64,000 bases of DNA, from positions 372,001 to 436,000 of the forward strand of contig NZ_LQCI01000012.1 in assembly GCF_001613935.1 (NCBI RefSeq), read 5' to 3'. A program made the translations under genes and the position numbers. Shown here in pieces: positions 1-9,151 of this stretch. The DNA is from Amycolatopsis regifaucium (GTDB lineage: Bacteria; Actinomycetota; Actinomycetes; Mycobacteriales; Pseudonocardiaceae). Below the pieces are notes generated by a model. The model was not told where the DNA came from. It searched no databases and saw nothing but the letters and a program-made list of their open reading frames with translations. How positions within the stretch are numbered: the first letter of the stretch is position 1; every line of letters starts with the position of its first letter.

Positions 1-236
1 CGGTCGTCGTTCGAGATGCCCTTCTCGGACAGCAGCTTCTCGAAGCCCTCCTTGTTGACGAAGTCGCGGCGGACCCCGTCCTGCAGGTCCTTGCGCCAGT
101 CGAACTTCACCGCACCGCGGATGTGTCCGTTGTCGTACGCGGTCGTGTCCTCGTCGACCTCGATGAACACGACACCGGGGGTGTCCAGGTTCTCCTCGGC
201 CCACTGGGTGGTGACCAGGACGTCTTCACGGCTCAT
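1..236 (-). CDS. cysA: Thiosulfate sulfurtransferase (rhodanese), 3' end cut by window
   Basis: Only the first 78 or so codons are inside the window; the ATG is at 236 and the gene continues past position 1. The N-terminal rhodanese half is recognisable, with the tract YDNGHIRGAVKFDW that in two-domain rhodaneses is the CH2A-like signature. The family moves a sulfane sulfur from thiosulfate to cyanide or thiol acceptors; the catalytic cysteine lies in the missing C-terminal half. It precedes DUF4395 and thioredoxin-like genes on the same strand, as in mycobacterial cysA2/thiX regions, which suggests a sulfur-transfer and thiol-redox cluster. The gene symbol rests on that synteny. Confidence 0.85.
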   Translation of the reverse strand, partial: MSREDVLVTTQWAEENLDTPGVVFIEVDEDTTAYDNGHIRGAVKFDWRKDLQDGVRRDFVNKEGFEKLLSEKGISNDD

Positions 237-257
237 GGAGCTGACTCTCTTTCTGGG

Positions 258-692
258 TTAGGACGCGCGGGGGCTGGGACTGAAACGCTTGATGAGCAGG
301 TACATCTCGCAACCGAGACAGAAGTTGAACGCCGCGTTGAGGAAGGCCGCCAGCAGCGCGAACGCCGTCGCGACGAACCCGAGCGCGGTCAGGCCGGTGG
401 CGAAGCCGACGGTGCCGACGACCGCGAACACGAAGCCGACCGCCTGGGCGAACCGCAGCGGGGCGGCGTCTTCACGTTCGGTCGTCGGGCCGAGGCGTGG
501 CGCGACCAGATAGCGGTAGATCAGGGAGTACGGCGCCGGCTTCAGTCCGATGAAGGCGCCGATCGCGAACACCACCGCCTGCGCCGCGAGCAGTGGCCAC
601 CACTGGGTGAGGAGCACGACCGCGAGCACGATCGTCGTCAGGATGGCGGCGAAACGCGGACCCCGTGGGTCGACGGCCGGTCCTGCGGACAT
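258..692 (-). CDS. DUF4395 family membrane protein
   Basis: A 144-residue protein with about four hydrophobic segments (roughly residues 14-30, 34-50, 82-100 and 105-125) and a Cys-Leu-Gly-Cys pair near the C-terminus (FCLGCEMY). That CxxC close to a membrane helix is typical of DUF4395 proteins, which often sit beside rhodanese and thioredoxin genes and are thought to take part in thiol exchange. The ATG at 692 is preceded by a strong AGGAGGA ribosome site. The gap to the sulfurtransferase is 21 nt, so the two are probably co-transcribed. Exact function is unknown. Confidence 0.82.
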   Translation of the reverse strand: MSAGPAVDPRGPRFAAILTTIVLAVVLLTQWWPLLAAQAVVFAIGAFIGLKPAPYSLIYRYLVAPRLGPTTEREDAAPLRFAQAVGFVFAVVGTVGFATGLTALGFVATAFALLAAFLNAAFNFCLGCEMYLLIKRFSPSPRAS

Positions 693-929
693 GGTTCCTC
701 CTGCACGAGCGACGGAAGAGGTGCCTGCCCGGCAGAGCGGGCATGAAGGCGTGATTCAGCGAATACCGGGCCGAGCCGGACACAGGCTGCTGCGAACGCG
801 GCACAGATCCACTGCGCGGCGCTGGGTCAGCAAGGTTCGGGGCAGCCTGTTCACGGGCACGAGGGTACGCAGAGCTCCCTCAGGTTGGGAACCGTGTTCA
901 CACCTTGGGACGCTTCCCAAAATTCGGGA

Positions 930-1352
930 TCAAACGCTCGCCAGGTGGGGCTTCAGGACTTCGAGAAGCTCCTGACCTCGGGGAACGCCGCCGACGCGGA
1001 AGACCTCCCTGCCGTCCGGCGTGAAGGCCAGCGTCGTCGGAGTCCGCAATATCGAAAGCGCCTTGGCGACTTCGGGGGTCTCGGTGACGTCGAGATCGAC
1101 GTGGGTCAGCCCGTCGGTCTTGTCCGCGAGAGCCGACAGGATCGCGCGGGTGTGGCGGCACGGGGCGCAGAACGTCGTCGAGATCTGGACCAGGGTGACG
1201 CCTTCGGTCGCGAGGGCGGCCGAGACGCGCTCCGGCAGCGTGGACGCGTCCGAGGCCTTCGCGGCCCTGATGCGGCCGTTGCGCGCTTGCAGCAGCGCGC
1301 CGACGGCGCCACCGAGCACGAGCACGCCCAGCAGCACCCATACCCCGGTCAT
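930..1352 (-). CDS. Membrane-anchored thioredoxin-like protein (ThiX type)
   Basis: This 140-residue protein has one N-terminal transmembrane segment (about residues 4-22) and then a thioredoxin fold. The redox motif is Cys62-Ala-Pro-Cys65, and a cis-Pro tract follows (RTPTTLAF). It probably reduces or oxidises extracytoplasmic thiols next to the rhodanese/DUF4395 pair. The ATG is preceded by GAGGTGA. The position, between the sulfurtransferase cluster and the DUF2993 gene, matches thiX (Rv0816c) of M. tuberculosis; that name is historical, and a role in thiamine synthesis is not implied here. Confidence 0.82.
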   Translation of the reverse strand: MTGVWVLLGVLVLGGAVGALLQARNGRIRAAKASDASTLPERVSAALATEGVTLVQISTTFCAPCRHTRAILSALADKTDGLTHVDLDVTETPEVAKALSILRTPTTLAFTPDGREVFRVGGVPRGQELLEVLKPHLASV

Positions 1353-1388
1353 TCGGTCACCTCGGCGTCAAATCCATCTTGCTTCGAA

Positions 1389-2285
1389 TCAACCCTGCGG
1401 CTTCGCTCCGCTGAAGGCGGCGTTCTTGCCCTCGCCCTTGATCGTCACCGAGCCGCTGTTCACGCGTACCGCCGTCGGGGTCACCGAGAACGGCAGTGCG
1501 CCGGTGTCGATGGTCGCGTTGAAGTTCGGCAGCAGCAATTCCTGCACCGACTGGGGAACGACGGTGGTCTCCTTGTCATTCCCGAACTGCAGCCGCTTCG
1601 GCTCGAGACGGATCTTCTGCCCGTCCAGTTCGATCATCGCGAAGCAGAAGATCTCCGTGTTGTTCCCGCCGATCTGCACGTTGCCCGACACGCGGATCCC
1701 GGCGCTGGCGGTGTCCACCGGCTCGCCGTTCTCGTTCGTGGTCGTCGTGGGCTTGGTGTCGCCCTGCCCGCTGTCGCCGTTGCGGACGTAGTCCTCGGTG
1801 ACCGGCTCGATCCTCAGGTTCTCGATCTTGTTCAGCGGCGACTGCCGCGCGATGTCCGCGGCCTTGATGGTCACCTCGCCCTTGAGCGTGCCGACGACGA
1901 TCGACTTGGTGTTGCCGGAGATCAGGTCCGAAAGCGGCGCCGTGACGTCGCTCAGGTCCGCGTTGAAGTCCACGTCACTCAACTTCGGCGGGACGGGGAC
2001 GCCCTGCGCGTTGATGGTGATGTGACTGTAGTCACCGGCGATGGCCTGGGTGAGGAACGGGAAACCGTGCACCGTGACCGCCGGATCGTTGGTCACGTTC
2101 AGCTGCTCGCGGGCCTTCTGGGAGATCGTGTGCTCGGCGAACGCCGCCGCCCCGAAATCGGCCCCCACCAGCAGGACCACCAGCACCGCGAGGGCGATGA
2201 GCCAGCCCCGGCCACGGCGCTTTCCTCGCTTGGCGGACCGGCCGGAAGACGGTCGGTCGTCCTGCGCCACGGGCCTGCTCACCAT
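1389..2285 (-). CDS. DUF2993 (LmeA-like) cell-envelope protein
   Basis: A 298-residue protein with a basic N-terminus, one hydrophobic segment (about residues 28-46) acting as signal anchor, and a DUF2993 domain covering the rest. The mycobacterial counterpart in this position, Rv0817c/LmeA, supports lipomannan elongation outside the membrane, so an envelope glycolipid role is plausible but unproved here. The start at 2285 has AAGGAG 11 nt upstream. It reads away from glnR, so the 143-nt gap between them is a divergent promoter region. Confidence 0.8.
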   Translation of the reverse strand: MVSRPVAQDDRPSSGRSAKRGKRRGRGWLIALAVLVVLLVGADFGAAAFAEHTISQKAREQLNVTNDPAVTVHGFPFLTQAIAGDYSHITINAQGVPVPPKLSDVDFNADLSDVTAPLSDLISGNTKSIVVGTLKGEVTIKAADIARQSPLNKIENLRIEPVTEDYVRNGDSGQGDTKPTTTTNENGEPVDTASAGIRVSGNVQIGGNNTEIFCFAMIELDGQKIRLEPKRLQFGNDKETTVVPQSVQELLLPNFNATIDTGALPFSVTPTAVRVNSGSVTIKGEGKNAAFSGAKPQG

Positions 2286-2377
2286 CGCGTCGAATCTCCT
2301 TCGGATTGTCCTTTGTGCAGGTGTGATCGATCCAGCACGGGGTAGGTGTCCGGCTGTTCACCCGCTATTCTCACTAA

Positions 2378-3181
<804 letters not shown>

Positions 3182-3247
3182 TTCCCTTCCTCTCCTGCCT
3201 GACAAGACGTCCGGGCGGGGCCAGGGTTCCCGGGTAGGGTCGGTTTC

Positions 3248-4123
3248 ATGCTCGATCTGCAGTGGACCGGTGAACCGGGAACGGAAGACGTCCGCCGCTT
3301 CCTGGTCGCCGTACGCGACGCCGACCGCAAGCCGGAGGACACCGGTTTCGCCGGTGGGCAACATCTACTGGGGCGTCTCGACGGCGAGCTGGTCGCGTAC
3401 GCGCACCTGGACACCGAAGGCGACTCGCACGGTAATCAGGTCGCGGAGTTGTTCGTCCACCCTGAGCACCGGAGATCCGGTCACGGCCGCGCGCTCGTCA
3501 AAGCGCTCGTCGAGCGGGTCGACGGGAAGCCGTTGCGGGTCTGGGCGCACGGCGATCACCCCGCCGCCGTCCATCTCGCCGGGACCGAAGGCTTCGAGCG
3601 GGCCAGGGAACTGCTGATCCTGCACGCCGACGTCGAGACGGCCGAGTGGCCGGAACCCGTGACGCGCGAAGGCGTCACACTGCGCACCTTCGTCCCCGGC
3701 CAGGACGAGGAAGCGATGGTCCGCGTCAACGCGCGCGCCTTCGACTGGCATCCCGAGCAGGGCGCGCTGACCGCCGACGAGGTCCGCGCGACCGAGACCG
3801 AGGCCTGGTTCGACGCGGAAGGTTTCTTCCTCGCGGAGGAGAACGGTGCGGTCATCGGCTTCCACTGGACGAAGGTCCACGAGGCGGTTCCGGGGCGCTT
3901 CGGCGGCGAGCCCGTCGGCGAGGTCTACGTCGTCGGCATCGATCCGGACGCGCAGGGCGGCGGCCTCGGCAAGGCGCTCACGCTCGCCGGATTGCGATAT
4001 CTCCGTGATCGCGGGCTCGGCCAGGTGATCTTGTACGTCGAGGGTGACAACGCCCCCGCGCTCGCCGTTTATTCGAAGCTCGGCTTCACCCGGTACGAGG
4101 TCGACGTCCAATACGCTCGGTAA
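3248..4123 (+). CDS. mshD: Mycothiol synthase
   Basis: MshD catalyses the last step of mycothiol synthesis, acetylating Cys-GlcN-Ins with acetyl-CoA in the cytoplasm. The 291-residue protein shows two tandem GNAT folds. The second carries a clear acetyl-CoA pyrophosphate loop (DPDAQGGGLGKAL, about residues 229-241) and the late motif NAPALAVYSKLGF. The first has a similar but weaker loop (HPEHRRSGHGRALV). The length fits the family. It lies 66 nt after glnR and upstream of pstS, the same neighbourhood as Rv0819. It marks the organism as a mycothiol-making actinomycete. Confidence 0.93.
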   Translation: MLDLQWTGEPGTEDVRRFLVAVRDADRKPEDTGFAGGQHLLGRLDGELVAYAHLDTEGDSHGNQVAELFVHPEHRRSGHGRALVKALVERVDGKPLRVWAHGDHPAAVHLAGTEGFERARELLILHADVETAEWPEPVTREGVTLRTFVPGQDEEAMVRVNARAFDWHPEQGALTADEVRATETEAWFDAEGFFLAEENGAVIGFHWTKVHEAVPGRFGGEPVGEVYVVGIDPDAQGGGLGKALTLAGLRYLRDRGLGQVILYVEGDNAPALAVYSKLGFTRYEVDVQYAR

Positions 4124-4232
4124 TCGGGTTCACACGTCTGGTCCTTGACCGGTCACGGAGAGCAAACGTGCAGGTCACGCGCGGGACACGGGCCTCTTTC
4201 GGAGTAGTCACGCTGCTCACATCGGGCGCCTT

Positions 4233-4254
4233 GTTCACCTTTCGTTCACCCTTT
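4233..4254 (+). promoter_or_regulatory. PHO box (PhoP-type direct repeats) upstream of pstS
   Basis: Two adjacent 11-nt direct repeats, GTTCACCTTTC and GTTCACCCTTT, match the actinomycete PhoP-box layout of GTTCACC at 11-nt spacing. A third, degenerate unit may follow at 4255-4265. The site is about 100 nt upstream of the pstS start, so phosphate limitation through PhoR-PhoP probably induces the operon. The PhoP genes are not in this window. Confidence 0.8.
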
Positions 4255-4352
4255 GACGGTCGCCTGTCCACTGTGAGTGCCTAGTGTCCGGATCCGGCAG
4301 GAACGTTCCCGTTCCACCGATCCGGCGAAAGTCTCCCAGTGGAGGAAATGCA

Positions 4353-5480
4353 GTGAAGATCATGCGGCCCGCGGGCGCGATCGGCATCGTGGCTAGCGCC
4401 GCCCTCGTGCTCGGTGCCTGTGGATCCGACCCGGCGGCGACCAAGCCTCAGGGCTCCGGCGCCCAGGCCGCCCCCAGCGGCACGGCCGACGTCCAGTGCG
4501 GCGGCAAGAGCCCGCTTTCGGCCGAGGGTTCGTCCGCGCAGAAGACCGCGATCGACATCTTCGTGCAGGCCTACGCCGCCAAGTGCTCCGGCCAGAAGGT
4601 GAACTACAACCCGAGCGGTTCGGGCGCCGGTGTCAAGCAGTTCAACGGCAACCAGGTCGACTTCGCCGGTTCCGATTCGCCGCTCAAGGACGGCGAAGAG
4701 GCCGAGAAGGCGAAGGCCCGCTGCGGCGCCGACGCGTGGAACCTGCCGCTCGTGATCGGCCCGGTCGCGGTCGCCTACAAGCTCGAAGGCGTCGACAAGC
4801 TGACCCTGACCCCCGAGGTCACCGCCAAGATCTTCAACGGCGGCATCACCAAGTGGAACGACCCGGCCATCAAGGCGGTCAAGGGCAACGAAAGCGTCAA
4901 CCTTCCGGACAAGGCCATCCAGGTCATCTCCCGCACCGACGAGTCGGGCACCACCGACAACTTCCAGAAGTACCTGAAGGTCGCGTCCAAGGGCGCCTGG
5001 ACCCAGGGTGACGGCAAGAAGTTCAACGGCGGTGTCGGCAACGGCGCGGAGAAGTCCAACGGTGTCGCCAACGCGGTGAAGTCCACCGACGGCGCGATCA
5101 CCTACGTCGAGGCTTCGTTCGCGAAGGACGGCCTCAAGTCCGCCCTGATCGACAGCGGCTCCGGTGGTGTCGAGCTGACCGCGGCGAACGTCGCCAAGGC
5201 CCTCGACGCGGCGAAGTTCAAGAAGGAGGGCACCAACGACCTCGCGCTGGACCTGGACTCGATCTACTCCAGCAACGTCGCCGGCGCCTACCCGGTCATC
5301 CTCGCCACCTATGAGATCGCCTGCTCGAAGTACGCCGACGCCGAGGTGGGCAAGGCCGTCAAGGCGTTCCTGACCGTCGCCGCCACGGACGGCCAGAAGC
5401 CGCTCGCGGACAAGGGTTACGTGCCGATCCCGCAGAGCCTGCAGGACAAGGTCCTGACCGCTGTCAAGGCCATCGCCTGA
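4353..5480 (+). CDS. pstS: Phosphate ABC transporter, phosphate-binding lipoprotein
   Basis: PstS captures inorganic phosphate outside the membrane and hands it to PstCA. The GTG at 4353 was chosen over the upstream GTG at 4284 because GGAGG lies 7 nt before it and it places a lipobox (LGAC, Cys23) correctly behind a basic n-region and hydrophobic core; an ATG three codons later is possible. Phosphate-binding tracts are visible: EGSSAQKTA, SGSGAGVKQF, FAGSDSPL and SRTDESGTTDNF. It is the first gene of pstSCAB and lies directly downstream of the PHO box. Confidence 0.95.
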   Translation: MKIMRPAGAIGIVASAALVLGACGSDPAATKPQGSGAQAAPSGTADVQCGGKSPLSAEGSSAQKTAIDIFVQAYAAKCSGQKVNYNPSGSGAGVKQFNGNQVDFAGSDSPLKDGEEAEKAKARCGADAWNLPLVIGPVAVAYKLEGVDKLTLTPEVTAKIFNGGITKWNDPAIKAVKGNESVNLPDKAIQVISRTDESGTTDNFQKYLKVASKGAWTQGDGKKFNGGVGNGAEKSNGVANAVKSTDGAITYVEASFAKDGLKSALIDSGSGGVELTAANVAKALDAAKFKKEGTNDLALDLDSIYSSNVAGAYPVILATYEIACSKYADAEVGKAVKAFLTVAATDGQKPLADKGYVPIPQSLQDKVLTAVKAIA

Positions 5481-5535
5481 CCCTGTTGCCAACCCTCAGG
5501 TTGACGAGTAAAGACAGGCTGGACAGAAGTAGTCG

Positions 5536-6609
5536 ATGAGCGATTCATCTTCGGCCAGAACGCCCACCGGCGACCCCGGTGGGCGTTCTGGTGTCCGCGA
5601 GACCTTCACGGAGGACCCGATTTCGCCGCAATCCGCCGCGTCACCGCCCGAGAAGTCCTCGGTGCCCCTCGCGAATCCCAAGTCAAGGACGGTGCGGCCC
5701 GGTGACCGCGTCTTCCAGATCCTGACCACCGGAGCCGGCGTCTTCGTCGTCGCGCTGATCGGCCTGATCGGGCTGTTCCTGCTGGTGCGGGCCGTCCCGG
5801 CGCTGCAGGCGGACAACGTGAGCTTCCTGACCAGCCAGGTCTGGCAGACCGACCCGGGCGACATGCGGTTCGGCATCATGGGCCTGCTGCTGGTCACGGT
5901 CTATTCCGCCCTGCTGGCGCTGATCATCGCGATGCCGATCTCGCTCGGTATCGCCCTCTTCCTCACCCAATACGCGCCGAAGCGGCTGGCACGGCCCTTC
6001 GCCTACGTGATCGACCTGCTCGCCGCGGTTCCCTCGATCATCTACGGCCTGTGGGGCCTGATGGTCTTCGCACCGACGATCGAGCCCTTTTCCCAGTGGG
6101 TCAACGACACTTTCTCGTGGATCCCGATCTTCGCGGCGGGCAATGTCTCGCCGGACATGCGCGGCACGATCTTCACCGCGGGCATCGTGCTCGCCGTGAT
6201 GATCCTGCCGATCATCACCTCGCTGTCCCGTGAGGTGTTCGAGCGGACCCCGACCCCGCATATCGAAGGCGCGCTGGCGTTGGGCGCCACGCGCTGGGAG
6301 GTCATCCGCACCACGGTGCTGCCGTTCGGCAAGGCGGGCTACATCGGCGCGTCGATGCTCGGCCTCGGCCGTGCGCTCGGCGAGACGATCGCCCTCGCGA
6401 TCATCCTCACCGGCGTCGTGGGCCGCGAGTTCACCTGGAGCCTCTTCGACGGCGGCGCCACGTTCGCCTCGAAGATCGCGGCGGACTACGCGGAGCTCAA
6501 CAACGAGATCTCGGCTGGCGCGTACATCGCGGCCGGCCTGGTGCTGTTCGTGCTGACGTTCGCCGTCAACTTCCTCGCGCGATCCATCCTCGCCAAGAAG
6601 GGGGACTGA
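5536..6609 (+). CDS. pstC: Phosphate ABC transporter permease PstC
   Basis: PstC is one of two membrane subunits that form the phosphate channel. The 357-residue frame has a long hydrophilic N-terminus, then about six membrane segments. The EAA loop that contacts PstB is seen as GALALGATRWEVIRTTVLPFGKAG. The start is uncertain: the ATG at 5536 gives a 42-residue low-complexity extension overlapping a 16-bp hairpin, while a GTG at 5662 would begin just before the conserved region (VPLANPK). It lies 55 nt after pstS and 2 nt before pstA. Confidence 0.92.
   Translation: MSDSSSARTPTGDPGGRSGVRETFTEDPISPQSAASPPEKSSVPLANPKSRTVRPGDRVFQILTTGAGVFVVALIGLIGLFLLVRAVPALQADNVSFLTSQVWQTDPGDMRFGIMGLLLVTVYSALLALIIAMPISLGIALFLTQYAPKRLARPFAYVIDLLAAVPSIIYGLWGLMVFAPTIEPFSQWVNDTFSWIPIFAAGNVSPDMRGTIFTAGIVLAVMILPIITSLSREVFERTPTPHIEGALALGATRWEVIRTTVLPFGKAGYIGASMLGLGRALGETIALAIILTGVVGREFTWSLFDGGATFASKIAADYAELNNEISAGAYIAAGLVLFVLTFAVNFLARSILAKKGD
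5555..5591 (+). terminator. 16-bp perfect hairpin between pstS and the bulk of pstC (attenuator-like)
   Basis: Positions 5555-5570 and 5576-5591 are perfectly complementary over 16 bp with a 5-nt loop (CGACC). The arms run from CCAGAACGCC to GGCGTTCTGG. The hairpin falls inside the longest reading frame of pstC, codons 7-19, or in the leader if pstC starts at 5662. It resembles a rho-independent terminator without a long U tail. It could reduce read-through so that pstS is made in excess over the membrane subunits, or stabilise the pstS transcript 3' end. Confidence 0.65.
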
Positions 6610-6611
6610 GC

Positions 6612-7529
6612 ATGTCCACCACGCTCGAGAAGACCCCTGCCATCGCCCCGGCCTTCCAGCAGGTCAGCCTGGCGAGGAAGAGCAAGAACGCGCTCGCGAC
6701 GGTCCTGATCTGGCTGTCGTTCCTGATCGCCGTCGTGCCGCTGGTGTGGCTGCTCGCCACGGTGGTCATCAACGGCGTCAAGCGGATTCCGTACAGCAAC
6801 TGGTGGACCGAGGACTTCGGCTCCGTGCTGTCGGACGAGGTCGGCGGCGGCGTGCTGCACGCCGTCATCGGTTCGGTGCTGCAGGGCCTGGTGTGCGCGA
6901 TCATCGCCGTGCCGATCGGCCTGCTGGTCGCGATCTACCTGGTCGAATACGGCCGCGGCAAGCTCGCGAAGACCACGACGTTCATGGTGGACATCCTTTC
7001 CGGTGTCCCCTCGATCGTCGCGGCGCTGTTCATCTACGCGCTGTGGATCACCACGCTCGGCCTGCCCCGCAGCGGTTTCGCGGTGTCGCTGGCCTTGGTG
7101 CTGCTGATGATCCCGGTGGTCGTCCGCTCGTCCGAGGAGATGCTGCGGATCGTTCCGGACGACCTGCGCGAAGCCTCGTACGCGCTCGGCGTCCCGAAAT
7201 GGAAGACGATCATGAAGATCGTCCTGCCGACCGCGCTGTCCGGCATCGTCGGCGGCGTGATGATGGCGCTCGCCCGGGTCATGGGCGAGACCGCGCCACT
7301 GCTGGTCCTCGTCGGCTACTCGGCCTACGTGAACTGGGACATCTTCGGTGGCGAGCAGGCCGCACTGCCGCTCCTGATGAACAACGAACGGGTCAGCAAC
7401 CCGTTCAACGAGGGGACCGTCGCGTTCGACCGGATCTGGGGTGCCGCGCTCACCCTGGTGCTGATCATCGCGATCGTGAACCTCCTCGCCATGCTCTTTG
7501 CCCGTCTTGTCGCCCCGAAGAAGAAGTGA
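6612..7529 (+). CDS. pstA: Phosphate ABC transporter permease PstA
   Basis: Second membrane subunit of the phosphate importer, 305 residues with six membrane segments (first at about 33-55). The EAA-type coupling loop reads [24 protein letters not shown]. It begins 2 nt after the pstC stop, so translation is probably coupled. It pairs with PstC in the membrane and docks on the PstB ATPase dimer. Confidence 0.94.
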   Translation: MSTTLEKTPAIAPAFQQVSLARKSKNALATVLIWLSFLIAVVPLVWLLATVVINGVKRIPYSNWWTEDFGSVLSDEVGGGVLHAVIGSVLQGLVCAIIAVPIGLLVAIYLVEYGRGKLAKTTTFMVDILSGVPSIVAALFIYALWITTLGLPRSGFAVSLALVLLMIPVVVRSSEEMLRIVPDDLREASYALGVPKWKTIMKIVLPTALSGIVGGVMMALARVMGETAPLLVLVGYSAYVNWDIFGGEQAALPLLMNNERVSNPFNEGTVAFDRIWGAALTLVLIIAIVNLLAMLFARLVAPKKK

Positions 7530-7539
7530 GCTGTTTGAG

Positions 7540-8316
7540 ATGGCCAAACGAATCGACGTCAAGGACGTGGACATCTACTACGGCAAGTTCCACGCCGTGG
7601 ACGGCGTCACCCTCTCGGTGCCGCCGCGGAACGTCACCGCCTTCATCGGCCCTTCCGGTTGCGGCAAGTCGACGGTGCTTCGCACGCTGAACCGTATGCA
7701 CGAGGTCATCCCCGGCGCCCGCGTCGAGGGTGAGGTGCTGCTCGACGGCGAGGACATCTACGGCGCCGGAGTCGACCCGGTGCAGGTCCGTCGCACCATC
7801 GGCATGGTCTTCCAGCGGCCGAACCCGTTCCCGACGATGTCCATCCGGGACAACGTCGTGGCGGGTCTCCGCCTCGGCGGCACCAAGGGCAAGAAAGAAC
7901 TCGACGAGGTCGCCGAGCGCGCACTGCGCGGCGCGAACCTGTGGAACGAGGTCAAGGACCGGCTGAACCGGCCGGGTGGCGGCCTCTCCGGTGGTCAGCA
8001 GCAGCGGCTCTGCATCGCGCGGGCGATCGCCGTGCGGCCCGACGTGCTGCTGATGGACGAACCGTGCTCCGCGCTCGACCCGATCTCGACGCTCGCCATC
8101 GAGGACCTGATCGGTGAGCTCAAGAAGGAGTACACGATCGTCATCGTGACGCACAACATGCAGCAGGCGGCGCGGGTTTCGGACCAGACCGCGTTCTTCA
8201 ACCTGGCGGGCGTCGGCCAGCCGGGTCGCCTGGTGGAGCTGAACGACACCGAGAAGATCTTCTCGAACCCGGACGAGAAGGCGACCGAGGACTACATCTC
8301 GGGCCGGTTCGGATAG
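7540..8316 (+). CDS. pstB: Phosphate ABC transporter ATP-binding protein
   Basis: PstB powers phosphate import. The 258-residue protein has all ABC motifs: Walker [10 protein letters not shown] (37-45), Q-loop (VFQRPNPFP), signature LSGGQQQR, Walker [14 protein letters not shown] and the H-loop histidine in IVTHNM. The ATG at 7540 is preferred to the upstream frame start at 7498, which lies inside pstA and adds non-family residues; the pstA-pstB gap is then 10 nt. It is the last gene of the operon and runs into the family A palindrome that separates it from convergent phoU. The position corresponds to phoT of M. tuberculosis. Confidence 0.95.
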   Translation: MAKRIDVKDVDIYYGKFHAVDGVTLSVPPRNVTAFIGPSGCGKSTVLRTLNRMHEVIPGARVEGEVLLDGEDIYGAGVDPVQVRRTIGMVFQRPNPFPTMSIRDNVVAGLRLGGTKGKKELDEVAERALRGANLWNEVKDRLNRPGGGLSGGQQQRLCIARAIAVRPDVLLMDEPCSALDPISTLAIEDLIGELKKEYTIVIVTHNMQQAARVSDQTAFFNLAGVGQPGRLVELNDTEKIFSNPDEKATEDYISGRFG

Positions 8317-8327
8317 CCGGTTCCCTG

Positions 8328-8394
8328 CCGGAAGTACATGAAGGCCCCCTTCCTTGCGCCAGGCGCAAGGAAGGGGGCCTTCATGTACTTCCGG
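8328..8394. repeat. Family A palindrome: 33-bp perfect arms, 1-nt centre
   Basis: 8328-8360 and 8362-8394 are exact reverse complements around a single central A. The core is ATGAAGGCCCCCTTCCTTGC. It fills the space between convergent pstB (ends 8316) and phoU (stop at 8397) and stops 2 nt from the phoU stop codon. The core recurs at 26131-26187 and, eroded, at 54611-54637. It could act as a bidirectional terminator, but a spacer-free palindrome with a shared sequence also fits a REP/MITE-like repeat. Confidence 0.9.
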
Positions 8395-8396
8395 GG

Positions 8397-9059
8397 TCAG
8401 AGTTCGTCGGGACCGTAGCCGGGCATCTTGCCGGTCACCACGAAGATCATCCGGCGCGCGACCGAGACGGCGTGGTCGGCGAAGCGCTCGTAGAAACGGC
8501 CCAGCAGGGTGACGTCCACGGCCGCGGCGACGCCGTGGTCCCAGTCCCGGTCCATGATGACCGTGAACAGGTGCTTGTGGATCTCGTCGACCTCGTCGTC
8601 GTCCGACTCGATCGTGCGGGCGGCCTCGATGTCCTTGGACTTGATGACCTGCTCGGCCTGCCTGGCCAGCTTGACCGCCACCTCGCCCATCTTGGCGAAG
8701 TCGGCCCGCACGGCCTCGGGCAGCACGGGATCGGGGTGACGGCGGCGCGCGGCCTTGGCCACGTGCAGCGCCAGATCGCCCATCCGCTCCAGGCTTTCCG
8801 CCGCGTGGATCGCGGCGAGGACGGTCCGCAGGTCGGTCGCGACGGGTGCCTGCAGGGCCAGCAGCGCGTACGCCTGCTCCTCGCATTCAGCGCGCGCGTC
8901 GTCGACCTTCGCGTCGTCGCTGATCACCTGCTCGGCGAGTCCGAGATCGACCTCGAGCAATGCCCGGGTCGCACGCTCCATCGCGTCGGCGACCTGGAGC
9001 GACATGCTCGCTAGGTTCTCGGCGAGCTGTTCGAGTTCGACATGGTAAGCCTCACGCAT
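8397..9059 (-). CDS. phoU: Phosphate transport system regulator PhoU/PhoY
   Basis: A 220-residue all-helical protein with two PhoU repeats. In each, an E/D-rich metal-binding tract is visible (for example [15 protein letters not shown] and [14 protein letters not shown]). PhoU links the Pst transporter to the PhoR sensor and holds back the phosphate-starvation response when phosphate is ample. The ATG is at 9059. It is convergent with pstB rather than in the same operon, as with phoY2 in mycobacteria. Confidence 0.93.
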   Translation of the reverse strand: MREAYHVELEQLAENLASMSLQVADAMERATRALLEVDLGLAEQVISDDAKVDDARAECEEQAYALLALQAPVATDLRTVLAAIHAAESLERMGDLALHVAKAARRRHPDPVLPEAVRADFAKMGEVAVKLARQAEQVIKSKDIEAARTIESDDDEVDEIHKHLFTVIMDRDWDHGVAAAVDVTLLGRFYERFADHAVSVARRMIFVVTGKMPGYGPDEL

Positions 9060-9151
9060 GGCCCAACCCTACGGGGAACAAGGGCCAAAAGCCGCATCGC
9101 AGAGTGAACCTGACGTGAACCCGGACTAACGAATGATCCCTCGGCGGATCT

